Positions 1 through 9,325 of a DNA stretch of 64,000 bases are shown here, one piece after another; within the stretch, counting starts at the first letter, position 1; each line of letters starts with the position of its first letter. The stretch is taken from NCBI GenBank assembly GCA_977017575.1, contig CDRNVI010000077.1:1-64000 (forward strand), written 5' to 3'. The notes beneath the pieces were generated by a model that worked only from the letters and a program-made list of their open reading frames with translations, had not been told where the DNA came from and searched no databases. The position numbers were made by a program, and so were the translations under genes. This DNA is from Paramoeba atlantica (lineage: Eukaryota > Discosea).

Positions 1-29
1 TCCGTTTTCCAGGCTAAATTTTCTTTTTT

Positions 30-126
30 AGGCTCTTCGTTAAACGCGGCGGTAGTTTTCAACGCGAAGCGCGCAGCATGAGTGACTTCTAATTTGAAAG
101 CAACCACCGCGTTTAACGAAGAGCCT
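30..126. repeat. palindromic MITE copy 1 (97 bp)
   Basis: Compact element with imperfect terminal inverted repeats of about 30 bp: it opens AGGCTCTTCGTTAAACGCGG and closes with the complement ending CGAAGAGCCT. The core reads GCGAAGCGCGCAGCATGAGT. It could fold into one hairpin. Other copies are at 3261-3345, 6430-6526 and 6604-6686, two of them with the core reversed. It has no coding capacity. A palindromic nonautonomous DNA element is the simplest reading; the superfamily is unknown. Confidence 0.7.
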
Positions 127-130
127 AAAA

Positions 131-2337
131 AATTAATTATTAATAATTTCTATTAATAATAGAAATTATCATATTAAATATCATGATATTCATATAATTA
201 TTGAGGGATATGCTACTCCCTCGTTATCCTATATTACTGCTCCCCCCTACTTAAGAGCCCGTTTGGACTCTTAATTCGGGAGGACTCTTAATTGGCATTT
301 GGACTCTTAATTGGGGGGGTCACAATTTTCTGGACTCTTAAGTGGGGGGTTCAACATTTTTTCATAAAATTTCAACATGGCCGGTTCCTTTTTTGTCTAT
401 GTTTTCCTCTCCATTTTTTTTCTCTATTTTTGTCTAATGAAGGTCGGCGTCTGTACTATCGATACGATAGCAGTGCCAGGGAGGACCACGAGGTCCTGAC
501 CATACTTCCCCATTACGCACTCACATCAGGAGTGGTAAATTTTATGAATTTGATAAAAATTATTGTCTAGTTAAGGTGTGGAGACCAATCATCGCATAGT
601 GTTGATCTGCTAAAATACTCTTTTTCAACACCAAATAGAGAACATAAGTTATTTATTACGTGTAGTCCGCACGTATTTTCGCCAGGCATTCGCAGAGTGC
701 ATTCGGCAAAATACATCAAGTAAGGATCCTTTGAGCTTATTTCTAAGTGAGAAATAAGCCTGTTTCGGAAATTTTTGACGTTAACCCGACGTGCTACTAA
801 GACATGTTCAAAGAAACTGTCATAAATATTCAGAAAATGGACCTTGATATGCAGGAGAATATAATGATATTAGGAGGTAATATAATATTAGGAGGTATGA
901 TATTCGTAATGCAATACTGCGTACACTTGGGATAGAAGAGAACGGGGTTGGCTACCGGAATGGGGTAACGGAAGGTTACCGTGGTTAGGTGGGGAGATAG
1001 ATGAAGGGGGTTGGTCGGCAGATTTGCCGTTCTCGTGTGAGGAGAGTGATCGGAGGGGAGAACTTGGATCAGTTCGCGAGAGAGTTGAAGGGGGTTGAGA
1101 AGGATGGTTGTGTACCATGCATGTCCGTAGTCTGCTCCTTCCTCGGATTACCATCAAGTATAAATAGCTTGGAAATATTAAAAACGCAACTAAACGCAAT
1201 GGGCAGACGACAAAAAAAAATTAAAGAAAATCAAAAAAGATCTGGCGGCGCTGCGCGCCGCAGGCAGCCCGAGGCTCCGTCAAAAAGGACTCTTAAGTAG
1301 GGGGGTACCCCGCGGACTCTTAAGTAGGGGGGGACAGTAATAATATTGGTTATTTTTTTTAGCAGGAAGCCGTTTTTAGTTTTGAGATGTTAAGCGCCGC
1401 AAATTACATGTACTTAAAGTTTAACAGCACAGTGGTTATCTATCAGCTTCCTTTTACGTTTCTACTACTGAAAACACCTTTCCCATGTCTGAAGGGTTTC
1501 CCTACGACCTGGAATCTTCCCTTGAGCGCCAAAACAGCCTTGATTTTTCCTCTGATTTTTCTTCATCTATTACCTCCGGAAAAATATTGTCTGAGGGCAT
1601 AGCTGTATTAATAATTTTTTCCATAATAATTATTATTAATTATTATTAAAAGAAAGGGTCAATTATTAATAATTATTAATGATTTTGAATTTTTGGTTTT
1701 TGGTCCGCGTTAGTACCATCGGTGAGATCAAACAAGATTAAATAAAGTGGAAGCACGTCGCATGTACGTCATGCGTAAGAGACATTAAAGGATTCTGGAA
1801 GTAGTATGTAGGTCTTCATGGACATCCATGAAGTCCATGAAGTCTTCGTGTATAAACTGCAAAGCTTAAATGGAGTTGCACGTTGACATGATCATGCAGA
1901 GCCGCATTCTCATTTTTAAAACTAGACGTTTAATATCTATTTTTTTGGGATAAAAAATATTGGGACACCTGTACTCAAACTGTACCCAGCATTAAGTCGT
2001 ACATGTGTTTGCGCTACGTTTACCCGGAATGCCTCAATCTCTTGCAGATGCGCATCGGTGGTGATAACTTCTCTACAGTTACTGTGGGCAGACTTCACGT
2101 GTTCAATGAGGCCTGAGTGGGGAGTTCTCCGCAGATGTTTTTATGCGCTTGTGTCCAAAAAGTTGGCCTTCATTCTTGCACTTCATTATGAATACTACAC
2201 TTCATACTTCACACTACAAAAAACGTGATTTCTAGGGTCTCTCGAGAACCAAAGTTTTCTCTGTTGATCCCCTTCAGGATTCTTCCTTGGCATGAAGCGG
2301 AATTAGAAAGAAGGATGTGACGGAATAAAATATTCTG
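131..2337. other. AT-rich non-coding stretch with GGACTCTTAA motifs
   Basis: No convincing gene is visible. The motif GGACTCTTAA followed by T/G and a G-run occurs several times at 250-350 and again at 1286-1340, all in the same orientation, so it may mark the ends of a decayed unit of about 1.1 kb. The ORFs here are short, lack recognisable motifs and overlap simple sequence. The rest is AT-rich with TTATTAAT-type runs around 130-190 and 1615-1680. Confidence 0.5.
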
Positions 2338-2379
2338 ACGTTCGTATTTTAATGCCCTATCTGCCTACTAAGACCTTAT

Positions 2380-2660
2380 TGCGGTGGTTGTATAACTACC
2401 GCTCTACCCTCAATTATAGAAAAAGTGAACAAAAACAGTGAAAATATAAAGAGGAACACAGCTATAATAGAAGAAAAAAATAAGAAAGGGGGCTCCGGTG
2501 GTCCAAAATTGAAAAACAAATTGAAAAAAATGGGGGGTCTAGGGGGGGTCTAGGGGGGGTCTAGGGGGGGTCTAGGGGGGGTCTAGGGGGGGTCTAGGGG
2601 GGGTCTAGGGGGGGTCTAGGGGGGGTCTAGGGGGGTCTAGGGGAGGTCCAGGGGGGAGGT
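2380..2660. repeat. Tc1-arm-like repeat followed by an 11-bp G-rich minisatellite
   Basis: Positions 2380-2530 repeat, in the same orientation, the segment at 5770-5930 that forms the inner right arm of the Tc1-like element. From about 2536 to 2650 a unit CTAGGGGGGGT is repeated about ten times and then degenerates into GGTCCAGGGGGG variants. The strand asymmetry (almost only G on plus) suggests G-quadruplex or slippage-prone DNA. This may be the right arm of a neighbouring, otherwise lost copy. Confidence 0.7.
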
Positions 2661-2683
2661 CCAGGGGGGTTCCAGGGGGGGTG

Positions 2684-3056
2684 CATGGTCGGGCAAATAT
2701 TTTTGAAAAAAATATATTTCGAAAATACTAGCTTTGCTATACCTTTGTTTTCGCAAGATACCCCTTCTTCGAGCCGTGTTAGGCCTCCCAAAATGACCCA
2801 TTTTTAACCAAAAAAGGTGTAAAAGTATTTTTCGGACCCCAAGGGGGGTCCAGGGGGGGTCCAGGGGGGTTCCAGGGGGGGGTCATGGTCGAGCAAATTT
2901 TTTTGAAAAAATTATATTTCGAAAATACTAGCTTTGCTACACCTTTGTTTTCGCAAGATACCCCTTCTTCGAGCCGTGGTAGGCCTCCCAAAATGATCCA
3001 TTTTTGACCAAAAAATGGTGAAAAAGTATTTTTCGGACCCCAAGGGGTCTTTTGGT
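2684..3056. repeat. tandem duplication, 200-bp period, two copies
   Basis: A segment beginning CATGGTCGGGCAAATA at 2684 recurs from 2884 with few differences. Each copy includes a stretch ending in ATTTTTCGGACCCCAAGGGG. The G-rich minisatellite unit lies between and before the copies. There is no coding signal. Confidence 0.7.
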
Positions 3057-3156
3057 GTCGAAAGAATGGTATGGTTGGAGTCATATTCTCTACCCAATAC
3101 GTTCGGTAGGCTTTGTTTAATCCCTACGAGTGATTTCCCACGCGTAAACAGCAGAT

Positions 3157-3345
3157 TTAGTGCTCTGAGAGTAAAAAAACGCAAAAATATCCGCAAATCG
3201 GCTATTTTTGGCTATAATCTTTCCGTTTCCTTCAGCTTTCCGGGCTAAATTTTCTTTTTTAGGCTCTTCGTTAAACGCGGTGGTTGTTTTCAACTTAGAA
3301 GTCACTCATGCTGCGCGCTTCGCGTTGAAAACTACCACCGCGTTT
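3157..3345. repeat. shared flank plus MITE copy 2 (reversed core, one end lost)
   Basis: Positions 3157-3260 are repeated at about 6320-6429, and the window start repeats the last 30 bases. Both precede a MITE. At 3261-3345 the MITE core is in the opposite orientation to copy 1, and the right terminal repeat stops after CGCGTTT. The flank plus MITE therefore moved or was duplicated as a unit. Confidence 0.6.
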
Positions 3346-3589
3346 GAAAGAAACATCGCCAAAATATCATGAATAATCTATTTTTTGGGGTAAAAAAGCC
3401 CGATGTTTGGCGAAAATTGCGAAACTTTAACCCGTTTTTGGGACACTTTTGCTGCCTTACCAGTAGGGGTAGGAGGCGAATCTGTCGAAAAAAACGTCGT
3501 AGAATGGTAGCTGAGGTCCCAAACTCCTAAAATACGTTTTAGGAGTCGATTTTGGAAAAATAATATTTTTTCTTTTTTTTGGGTCAAAA

Positions 3590-3832
3590 TAATTTTTTTT
3601 TTGGTCACCCCAAGAATTTCGGAAATTTTGGCCTTGTTGGACCCTTCCTGCGCGTACCAGGGGGGGCGAGTGGAAAATTATCGCCGCAGCCTACTCTACC
3701 ACTTCCCTGCGCTCGATTTCGAAAAAAAATCGCGACGTATGCCCCCCCCCTGGACCCCTCCCCTAGACCCCCGATTTTTTTCAATTTTGGACCACCGGAG
3801 CCCCCTTTTATAAATTTTTCTTCTATTATACA
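3590..3832. repeat. left inverted arm of the Tc1-like element
   Basis: This stretch is the reverse complement of about 5868-6246, including landmarks such as GGTCACCCCAAGAATTTCGG, the CTGCGCGTACCAGGGGGG block and CGGAGCCCCCTTTTATA near the inner end. The right arm is longer because its C/G-run block has expanded. Long inverted arms around one transposase are known in IS630-Tc1-mariner elements. Confidence 0.7.
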
Positions 3833-4167
3833 GTGGTTTCAGTTGATCTTGCCCCCCCCCTCGGAATTTTGATTTTTTTTATCCATTTTTGCTCATCTTT
3901 GCAGCATTGGTGAGATCTCGTTCCCCTAGCGAAGAGCTTTGCCGCCTTTTTTTTTCATAGAGACCCCCTGGTGCCCCCTGGGTCCGAAAAACACTGTTTT
4001 TTTGGACGTTTTCTATGTGCACAACCATTTTTTGTCATATTTTCCCGATTTTTTGTACATTTTGAACATGTAAGTACGAGTAATAGTGTTCTAAATTGAT
4101 AATTTGAAAGCTCTATGTCTAGTACCATCCCTATCGCCTAATTTAATATAGTCAACACCTCTACATT

Positions 4168-5328
4168 ATGCAGACCAGACCCTCTAACCCCAAACAGGGG
4201 GAGTACGTACAAGGATGGAATGACAAAAGAGAAGACAATCCCCCAATATCCCACAAAGGAACCGTGGCATTACCTCTTTGCGAGAGAAAAGAAATAATAA
4301 AGCAACACAAAAAGGGATTAAGCATACATAAATTATCTAATAATTTCGGACGTGACCGTCGCACCATAAGAAGAATTGTTAACCTGTGGAAGGAAGGAGA
4401 AGATCTTACACCCCAAAAATCCCCAGGAAAAAATCATCAAGGCGGTTTAAGGACCTTGTAAAAAAAATTGTAGATGATCAAAACGAAACGTACGATGGTT
4501 GCTTAACTTATACTTGGATACACGAGCAAATGCTGAATATGGGGTATAAATGTTCGTTAAACAAAATAAGAACTATTTTGAAAAATATTGATTATGGTAG
4601 ATGGGCTAAGTCGCCGAACTGTGACCTAACTGAGGAACACAAGTCGCAGCGTTTGAGATTAGCAAACGAATTGCTTACATGGCCTAAAGAAGATTTAAAC
4701 AAAATCATTTGGACTGATGAAAAGTTGTTTACCTGTGGGGTTCATGGGTCTCAGTTTTTCATTGGACCTAAAGGGTGCCAAAGAAAACCTCGCTGCAGAA
4801 ACCGTAGGTGGTATGGGGGGAAGGGGGTAATGGCTTGGATGGGTATTAGTGTAGAACACGGATTTTTCTTGCACGTGTTTGAACCCAATGACAATACAAC
4901 TTATGAAAACGCGCACAAGGTCACTGGGGGAGTGATCCTTGACTCCTTTCAGAAGCCTAATGGGTTTTTACATTATCTCAAAGACCACGCTGACAATGTG
5001 ACTGTGCAAATGGATAATGCTACCACCCATAACTTGGCAAAAGGTGAATTGATAAAATATCGTATTAAACAATTGTCTTGGCCAGCGAATTCGCCTGATT
5101 TAAATCCAATAGAAAATGTTGGAAACAAATGAACGGTATCATAAAGAAAAAAATTAAGCCCCACAATCATGCTACCCTCGCCGATGCCATTAAAAAAGCT
5201 TTTCAGATTCTATAACGTCCTCAGGAAAAACGTAAAGTGTGCAACACAATTGATGCAGTCCCTAATAGACTTCAAAAGTATAAAGACTTTGAAAAGGCGG
5301 GAACAAAAACTATCCACTGGCGTGGCTT
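4168..5328 (+). pseudogene. Tc1/mariner-like transposase, broken
   Basis: DDE transposase of the IS630-Tc1-mariner superfamily. The first part (4168-4430) carries a helix-turn-helix region around RRTIRRIVNLWKEG. The next frame (from about 4430) gives the catalytic domain, with the first Asp in IIWTDEKLF, the second in VQMDNATTH and the Glu in SPDLNPIEN. The frame changes near an A-run at about 4430 and again at about 5118 within the NPIEN region, and one stop interrupts the C-terminal part (AFQIL then stop), so the gene is dead. The second Asp and the Glu have 32 residues between them, against 34 in canonical Tc1. The C-terminus ends around NRLQKYKDFEKAGTKTIHW. It lies between inverted arms at 3590-3832 and 5868-6246. 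Confidence 0.85.
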
Positions 5329-5330
5329 CT

Positions 5331-5606
5331 CAAAGCCTTCGACATGTAAGCCACGTCCAGAGTGGTATTCGTCTGCCATGGTGGCCGACAGATTCGCCTG
5401 ATCTCAATCCAATAGAGAATTTATGGTCACATATCAGGTGCGAGTTGAGCAAGCATGATCCTCGAAATGTTCGCGAAATCAAGCGACTTTCAGAAACGTT
5501 TCTTGTTTCAGAAGATGCTAAGACATTTGCACGTGACGTGCATTTATCTTTCAAATGTAAGTTGGAGAAGTGTATTGCTCTCGAAGGAAGAAAAGTGCCG
5601 TACTAA
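5331..5606 (+). pseudogene. second Tc1-like transposase C-terminal fragment
   Basis: Immediately after the first transposase a second C-terminal piece begins just before the last catalytic motif: WPTDSPDLNPIENLWSHIR, then about 60 residues ending GRKVPY and a stop. The WSHIRCELSKHDPRN stretch is typical of Tc1 C-termini. It is not a repeat of the first module: the two share only the SPDLNPIEN block. It is probably a remnant of a different Tc1 subfamily fused by insertion or recombination. Confidence 0.75.
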
Positions 5607-5867
5607 GAGGGGTGGCTCTGGGTGGGAGCGCCTAGGATATCTTTAGTTAAAATTTTCTTCTTTAGTTTCTTAATATTTTTTTCTTCAATCTGAAGATACA
5701 GAAATCATGTTACTGGAAGTGTTATTCTGCAGGGCTTAAACGAGGGTTTCGGCATGTAATACACGTTAATTGCGGTGGTTGTATAACTACCGCTCTACCC
5801 TCGATTATTGAAAAAAAAGTGAGCAAAAACAGTGAAAATATAAAGAGAAACACAGTAATGTAATAGA

Positions 5868-6246
5868 AGAAAAAAATATAAAAGGGGGCTCCCGTGTTCG
5901 AAAACTGAAAAAAAGAATTGAAAAAAATGGAGGGCCTAGGGGGGGTCCATGGGGCGGGTCCAGGGGGGGCGGGTCCAGGAGGAGGGCGGTCCAGGGGGGG
6001 GTACAGGGGGGGTCCAGGGGGCAGGGTCCAGGGGGGGGTCTCCAGGGGGGGTCCAGGGGGGGGTCCAGGGGGGGGCAGACGTCGCGAATTATTTTTTTTT
6101 CGAATTTTTTGCTTTTCAAAATCGAGCGCAGGGAAGTGTTGGAGTATGCCGTGGCGATAATTTTCCACCCACCCCCCCTGGTACGCGCAGGAGGGGTACA
6201 ACAAGGTCAAAATTTCCGAAATTTTTGGGGTGACCAAAAAATAATT
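5868..6246. repeat. right inverted arm of the Tc1-like element
   Basis: Reverse complement of the left arm at 3590-3832. The central part (5935-6075) is a G-run block of GGGGGGTCCA units, which explains several spurious Gly- or Pro-rich ORFs on both strands. Just outside, at about 5771-5796, the short palindrome GCGGTGGTTGTATAACTACC also matches 2382-2405. Confidence 0.7.
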
Positions 6247-6429
6247 TTTTTTGTTTTTTTTCGCTCCCTAAACCCCATCGCCCAGCGATGAAAAGAATTT
6301 CCCTCACGTAGGCATCAAATTTAGTGCTCTGAGAGCAAAAATACGCAAAAATACCGCAAAAAATAATCGGCTATTTTTGGCTATAATCTTTCCGTTTCCT
6401 TCAGCTTTCCGGGCTAAATTTTCTTTTTT

Positions 6430-6526
6430 AAGCTCTTCGTTAAACGCGGTGATAGTTTTCAACGCGAAGCGCGCAGCATGAGTGACTTCTAAGTTGAAAA
6501 CAACCACCGCATTTAACGAAGAGCCT
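6430..6526. repeat. palindromic MITE copy 3
   Basis: Same orientation as copy 1 with both terminal repeats present. It is preceded by the flank shared with 3157-3260 and followed by TAATTAATAATT. It has no coding capacity. Confidence 0.7.
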
Positions 6527-6603
6527 AATTAATAATTATTAATATATTTTAATAATTTTTAATAATAATTATTATTAAACGAAAAAATTATTAAGAATAT
6601 TAT

Positions 6604-6686
6604 GCTCTTCGTTAAACGCGGTGGTTGTTTTCAACTTAGAAGTCACTCATGCTGCGCGCTTCGCGTTGAAAACTACCACCGCGTTT
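6604..6686. repeat. palindromic MITE copy 4 (reversed core, one end lost)
   Basis: Nearly identical to copy 2 at 3261-3345, including loss of the terminal repeat after CGCGTTT. Copies 3 and 4 lie 78 bp apart in opposite core orientation. Confidence 0.65.
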
Positions 6687-6849
6687 GAAAGAATTTTTTT
6701 CAACTTCTTCTTCGTGAAAATTCCGAACTTGGCGGACCCATCCGGCGGATACCAGGGGGGGTCACCCCCACGTGAGGGGGGGGGGGGGAATTTGTTAACT
6801 TTTCCAATAATTTAGGGTACAGCGGTAGTTAAACAACCACCGCAGTACA

Positions 6850-7450
6850 CCTAACGTTAAGACCGTTCAACCGGTGGGCTTCTTTGTCGAATGAGCAGAG
6901 CGCTGTAGTATCCGACTTCATCAGGAGCTCTGCTAGCTCACCCGCTAAAACTCCACTATCCCGGATTATTGGTCTGGGACGGTCCTAGCTTGAGAAACGA
7001 AGTTTTTTACGGCTCCGTTCCTCCGGAGATGGGGTGGGATTCGACCACAGCGTGTAGGAGCGCAGTTCCACCTCCACCAAGGTTATAAGGTTAGCACGCG
7101 GGAAAAAGTGGTGCTAGCAATATATTCCCGGCGTTGGACTTTCCACGCCATCTTACAACCCCGGAACGCGGTTCACGACTCCGTGAATAGGGGTTAAACA
7201 GGAATAGGAAGGACAAAATCCCTGCAACTAGCTGGAATTCCTTACTTCGGAAGGCTGGGGTCGACACGCCCCATCATCGACGACATCCCAACGCCGGTCT
7301 CCTTTCTAACTCTTTGTCATGTTAGCCCAGCATGTTCCATCCAAGGGACATCGAGGATTCCGGACCTCTTTGCGAAAATCATTCCACCAAGTCGGATCTC
7401 CGTAGAAGTCTGGGAGCGCCTGGGAGTGCCCGGCCGGAGTCACCCCTCTA
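6850..7450. other. GC-richer unidentified block, possible Pol III-like B box
   Basis: Base composition changes sharply from the AT-rich surroundings, but no long ORF or known family is recognisable. On the minus strand, GGTCGAATCCCACC near 7035 resembles a tRNA/SINE B box, and TGGTGGAGGTGG about 35 bases upstream could be a weak A box. Several short inverted repeats are visible (CGTTCCTCCGGAGATGG, CCCGGAACGCGG). A tRNA-derived SINE or a retroelement tail is possible; neither is proven. Confidence 0.3.
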
Positions 7451-8325
7451 AGACTGCTTTCCTGAGTATGAAGACTTTTGAATTGCACTTATTTTTTATT
7501 ATAATTTCAACGAAATTGGTCCGATTTTTACATCATTTTTTCAAAATAATATTTTCGTGGTTCCGCATCACTCTGTTTTCCACAGTATTGGTGGCATCGT
7601 ATAGTTTTTCGTTCTCGTCCTCATGCAGAACGACACAATGGCGCTATTTTATCTCGCTTGCAGATAAATATATTTGTCTAATTTTGTCCCAAAATGAGTG
7701 GAACGGGGTTGTAGCAAGTATTAATATTTTTATTTGATATTTTAGAAATTTGCAAATAGCATTTGGGGGCTCTTTGTCTGGGGGGCAATACCCACTTGTG
7801 CCCATTTCGGCCATGTTACGTTCATGGGTCCTGTTCGAGAGCTCTCGAATGCGCTATTGTTTTCCAACACACCCCCGTATGTTTGCTACTTACACGACTC
7901 CGCTCTATCATTTTTCTTTGCACAGGCTGTAAAATGAATGACCGTATCATATTTTGTAGTTGGGAACCTTGGATGACGTGGTGATAGAAGCCTGTACCGT
8001 ACGATGTGAATTAAGGACTTCTGAATAGACTTGAAATCATTTTCCAAACTCAGAACCGGAACCAAGGTAGAGCTCATAAATTTTCTTATTTGGTACATTT
8101 TATTAGGGGAAGTACGAAGTCAAAAGTTTTTGGGGGAAAATGTCCCTTTTGATCTCATGAAGTATATGTGAACGGCCTCATTAGGCTAAAATATAAAGCT
8201 ACAGTCAGTTTTCGTGCCCCCCCTCTGTAAGTACTGTAGATAGCAAAGGTTAACCAAAGAGGGATGAATCTGAAGTATGAGTAATAGGTGGAGCAAGAGC
8301 TTTGGCAGTGTCATCGCGTTTAAAT
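7451..8325. other. no gene seen
   Basis: AT-rich sequence with only short overlapping ORFs of biased composition. It lies downstream of the minus-strand gene at 8330-8995, so part of it may be that gene's 3' untranslated region. Confidence 0.4.
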
Positions 8326-8329
8326 TTTC

Positions 8330-8995
8330 TTAGTAGTCCCGTAGCCATGTCTTACCTCTGACAGTGTCATGCTCCGGCACAGGGTCATGGGAAGCCCCAA
8401 AAGAAATTGGATCATGTCGTTCTTGTTTTCCACTTCTCATACTCGTAGGATTGGCCAGACGGGACATAATATTTTCACCTCGTCGTATAGAGTCATTTCG
8501 TCGTCGCCGGGATAATGGAGCAATGTCTTCTACATATGACCATGTGTGACTGTCCGTTGTAATTGGTGCATGTCGCCTCGTTTGGTCACGCACAACGTGC
8601 AACAATCCACGCGCTTTGGCAAGAAATTTGCAAGAGTCTACAAGTTGCCGCACATTACCCACTCCGTAATTTTTTGGGTGAAATGTATGATCACACCTCC
8701 GAATCATCATTACTAGATCGGGGGTGGTAAACGAACTTTGCGCAGGAGGGAGATATTTGTGGAGTGCTAGGGTACACAAATCGTGGAAATGTTCAAATGT
8801 TTTGTAAGTCGGTTGGGTATTTCTTTCTTGGGCCAAACTTCCCCGTTTGTCGGCCGTGTGTGTCTTCCAGTTCAGCGAAGGTTTGTATTTTTCCTTCCAT
8901 TGCGATCCGCTATTATTGCTATGAGTAACAACCTTCGCAGGGTGGTTTTTCACTGAATCCAAAAATCGGGAAAACCCGCGCTGATGATATTTCAT
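8330..8995 (-). CDS. hypothetical host protein, 221 aa, possible OST-HTH/LOTUS-like segments
   Basis: Intact ORF from ATG (8995) to TAA with ordinary composition and no transposon motif. I do not recognise it with confidence. Two segments recall the closing half of OST-HTH/LOTUS RNA-binding domains: HQRGFSRFLDSVKNHPAKVV near residues 4-23 and HPKNYGVGNVRQLVDSC near 105-121, followed by GLLHVVRD. The C-terminal third is basic and rich in Arg (LSRRRRNDSIRRG). The start is supported by a 13-T tract and AG ending 11 bases before the ATG, which leaves a 10-nt 5' UTR after trans-splicing. It could also be the last exon of a longer gene, since the frame stays open back to the AG. It is the best candidate for a cellular gene in the window. 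Confidence 0.5.
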   Translation of the reverse strand: MKYHQRGFSRFLDSVKNHPAKVVTHSNNSGSQWKEKYKPSLNWKTHTADKRGSLAQERNTQPTYKTFEHFHDLCTLALHKYLPPAQSSFTTPDLVMMIRRCDHTFHPKNYGVGNVRQLVDSCKFLAKARGLLHVVRDQTRRHAPITTDSHTWSYVEDIAPLSRRRRNDSIRRGENIMSRLANPTSMRSGKQERHDPISFGASHDPVPEHDTVRGKTWLRDY

Positions 8996-9005
8996 ATAGG
9001 GACTC

Positions 9006-9020
9006 CTAAAAAAAAAAAAA
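9006..9020 (-). promoter_or_regulatory. putative trans-splice acceptor (T13-AG) of the 8330-8995 gene
   Basis: On the minus strand a run of 13 T is followed by AG at 9007-9006, then GAGTCCCTAT and the ATG. A polypyrimidine tract directly abutting AG close to a start codon is the standard euglenozoan SL acceptor layout, consistent with the SL relics found elsewhere in the window. A cis-intron acceptor is the alternative. Confidence 0.5.
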
Positions 9021-9325
9021 GATACACCATGTGTTTTGCATAGTAAGCATATCTTAATTTTAGATGACGATTACGATTACCACTGTAAATCATTTACGGT
9101 TAAAATAAAGAAGACTTCGCTTTTTTTATACCCCTTTTTGGTGAAACTGAACTAAATTCCGCACTTTTGCTCATTTTCACAAAACGATTTTTTTTCTCTC
9201 AAAGATGTGTCTTCGTTTGATATCCATTTCACAAAATTGTTGTTGCTTCATAAAATAATGAGGCAAATGCCGTGCTAATTTAAAATTTACAGAACCACTT
9301 CTCACATTTGAAGGATCTTTGATAA
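9021..9325. other. no gene seen
   Basis: AT-rich spacer between the hypothetical gene and the YR retroelement. No repeat or motif was recognised. Confidence 0.4.

Noticed and set aside
292-570. 92-codon ORF with hydrophobic stretches
   Set aside because: Phe/Leu-rich because of T-runs, overlaps the GGACTCTTAA motif cluster and has no homologous pattern.
5918-6233. Gly-rich and Pro-rich ORFs on both strands
   Set aside because: Translation of G/C-run minisatellites in the Tc1 arm; no codon structure.
6850-7450. Ribosomal RNA gene fragment
   Set aside because: GC content and hairpins first suggested rRNA, but no universally conserved rRNA segment could be recognised.
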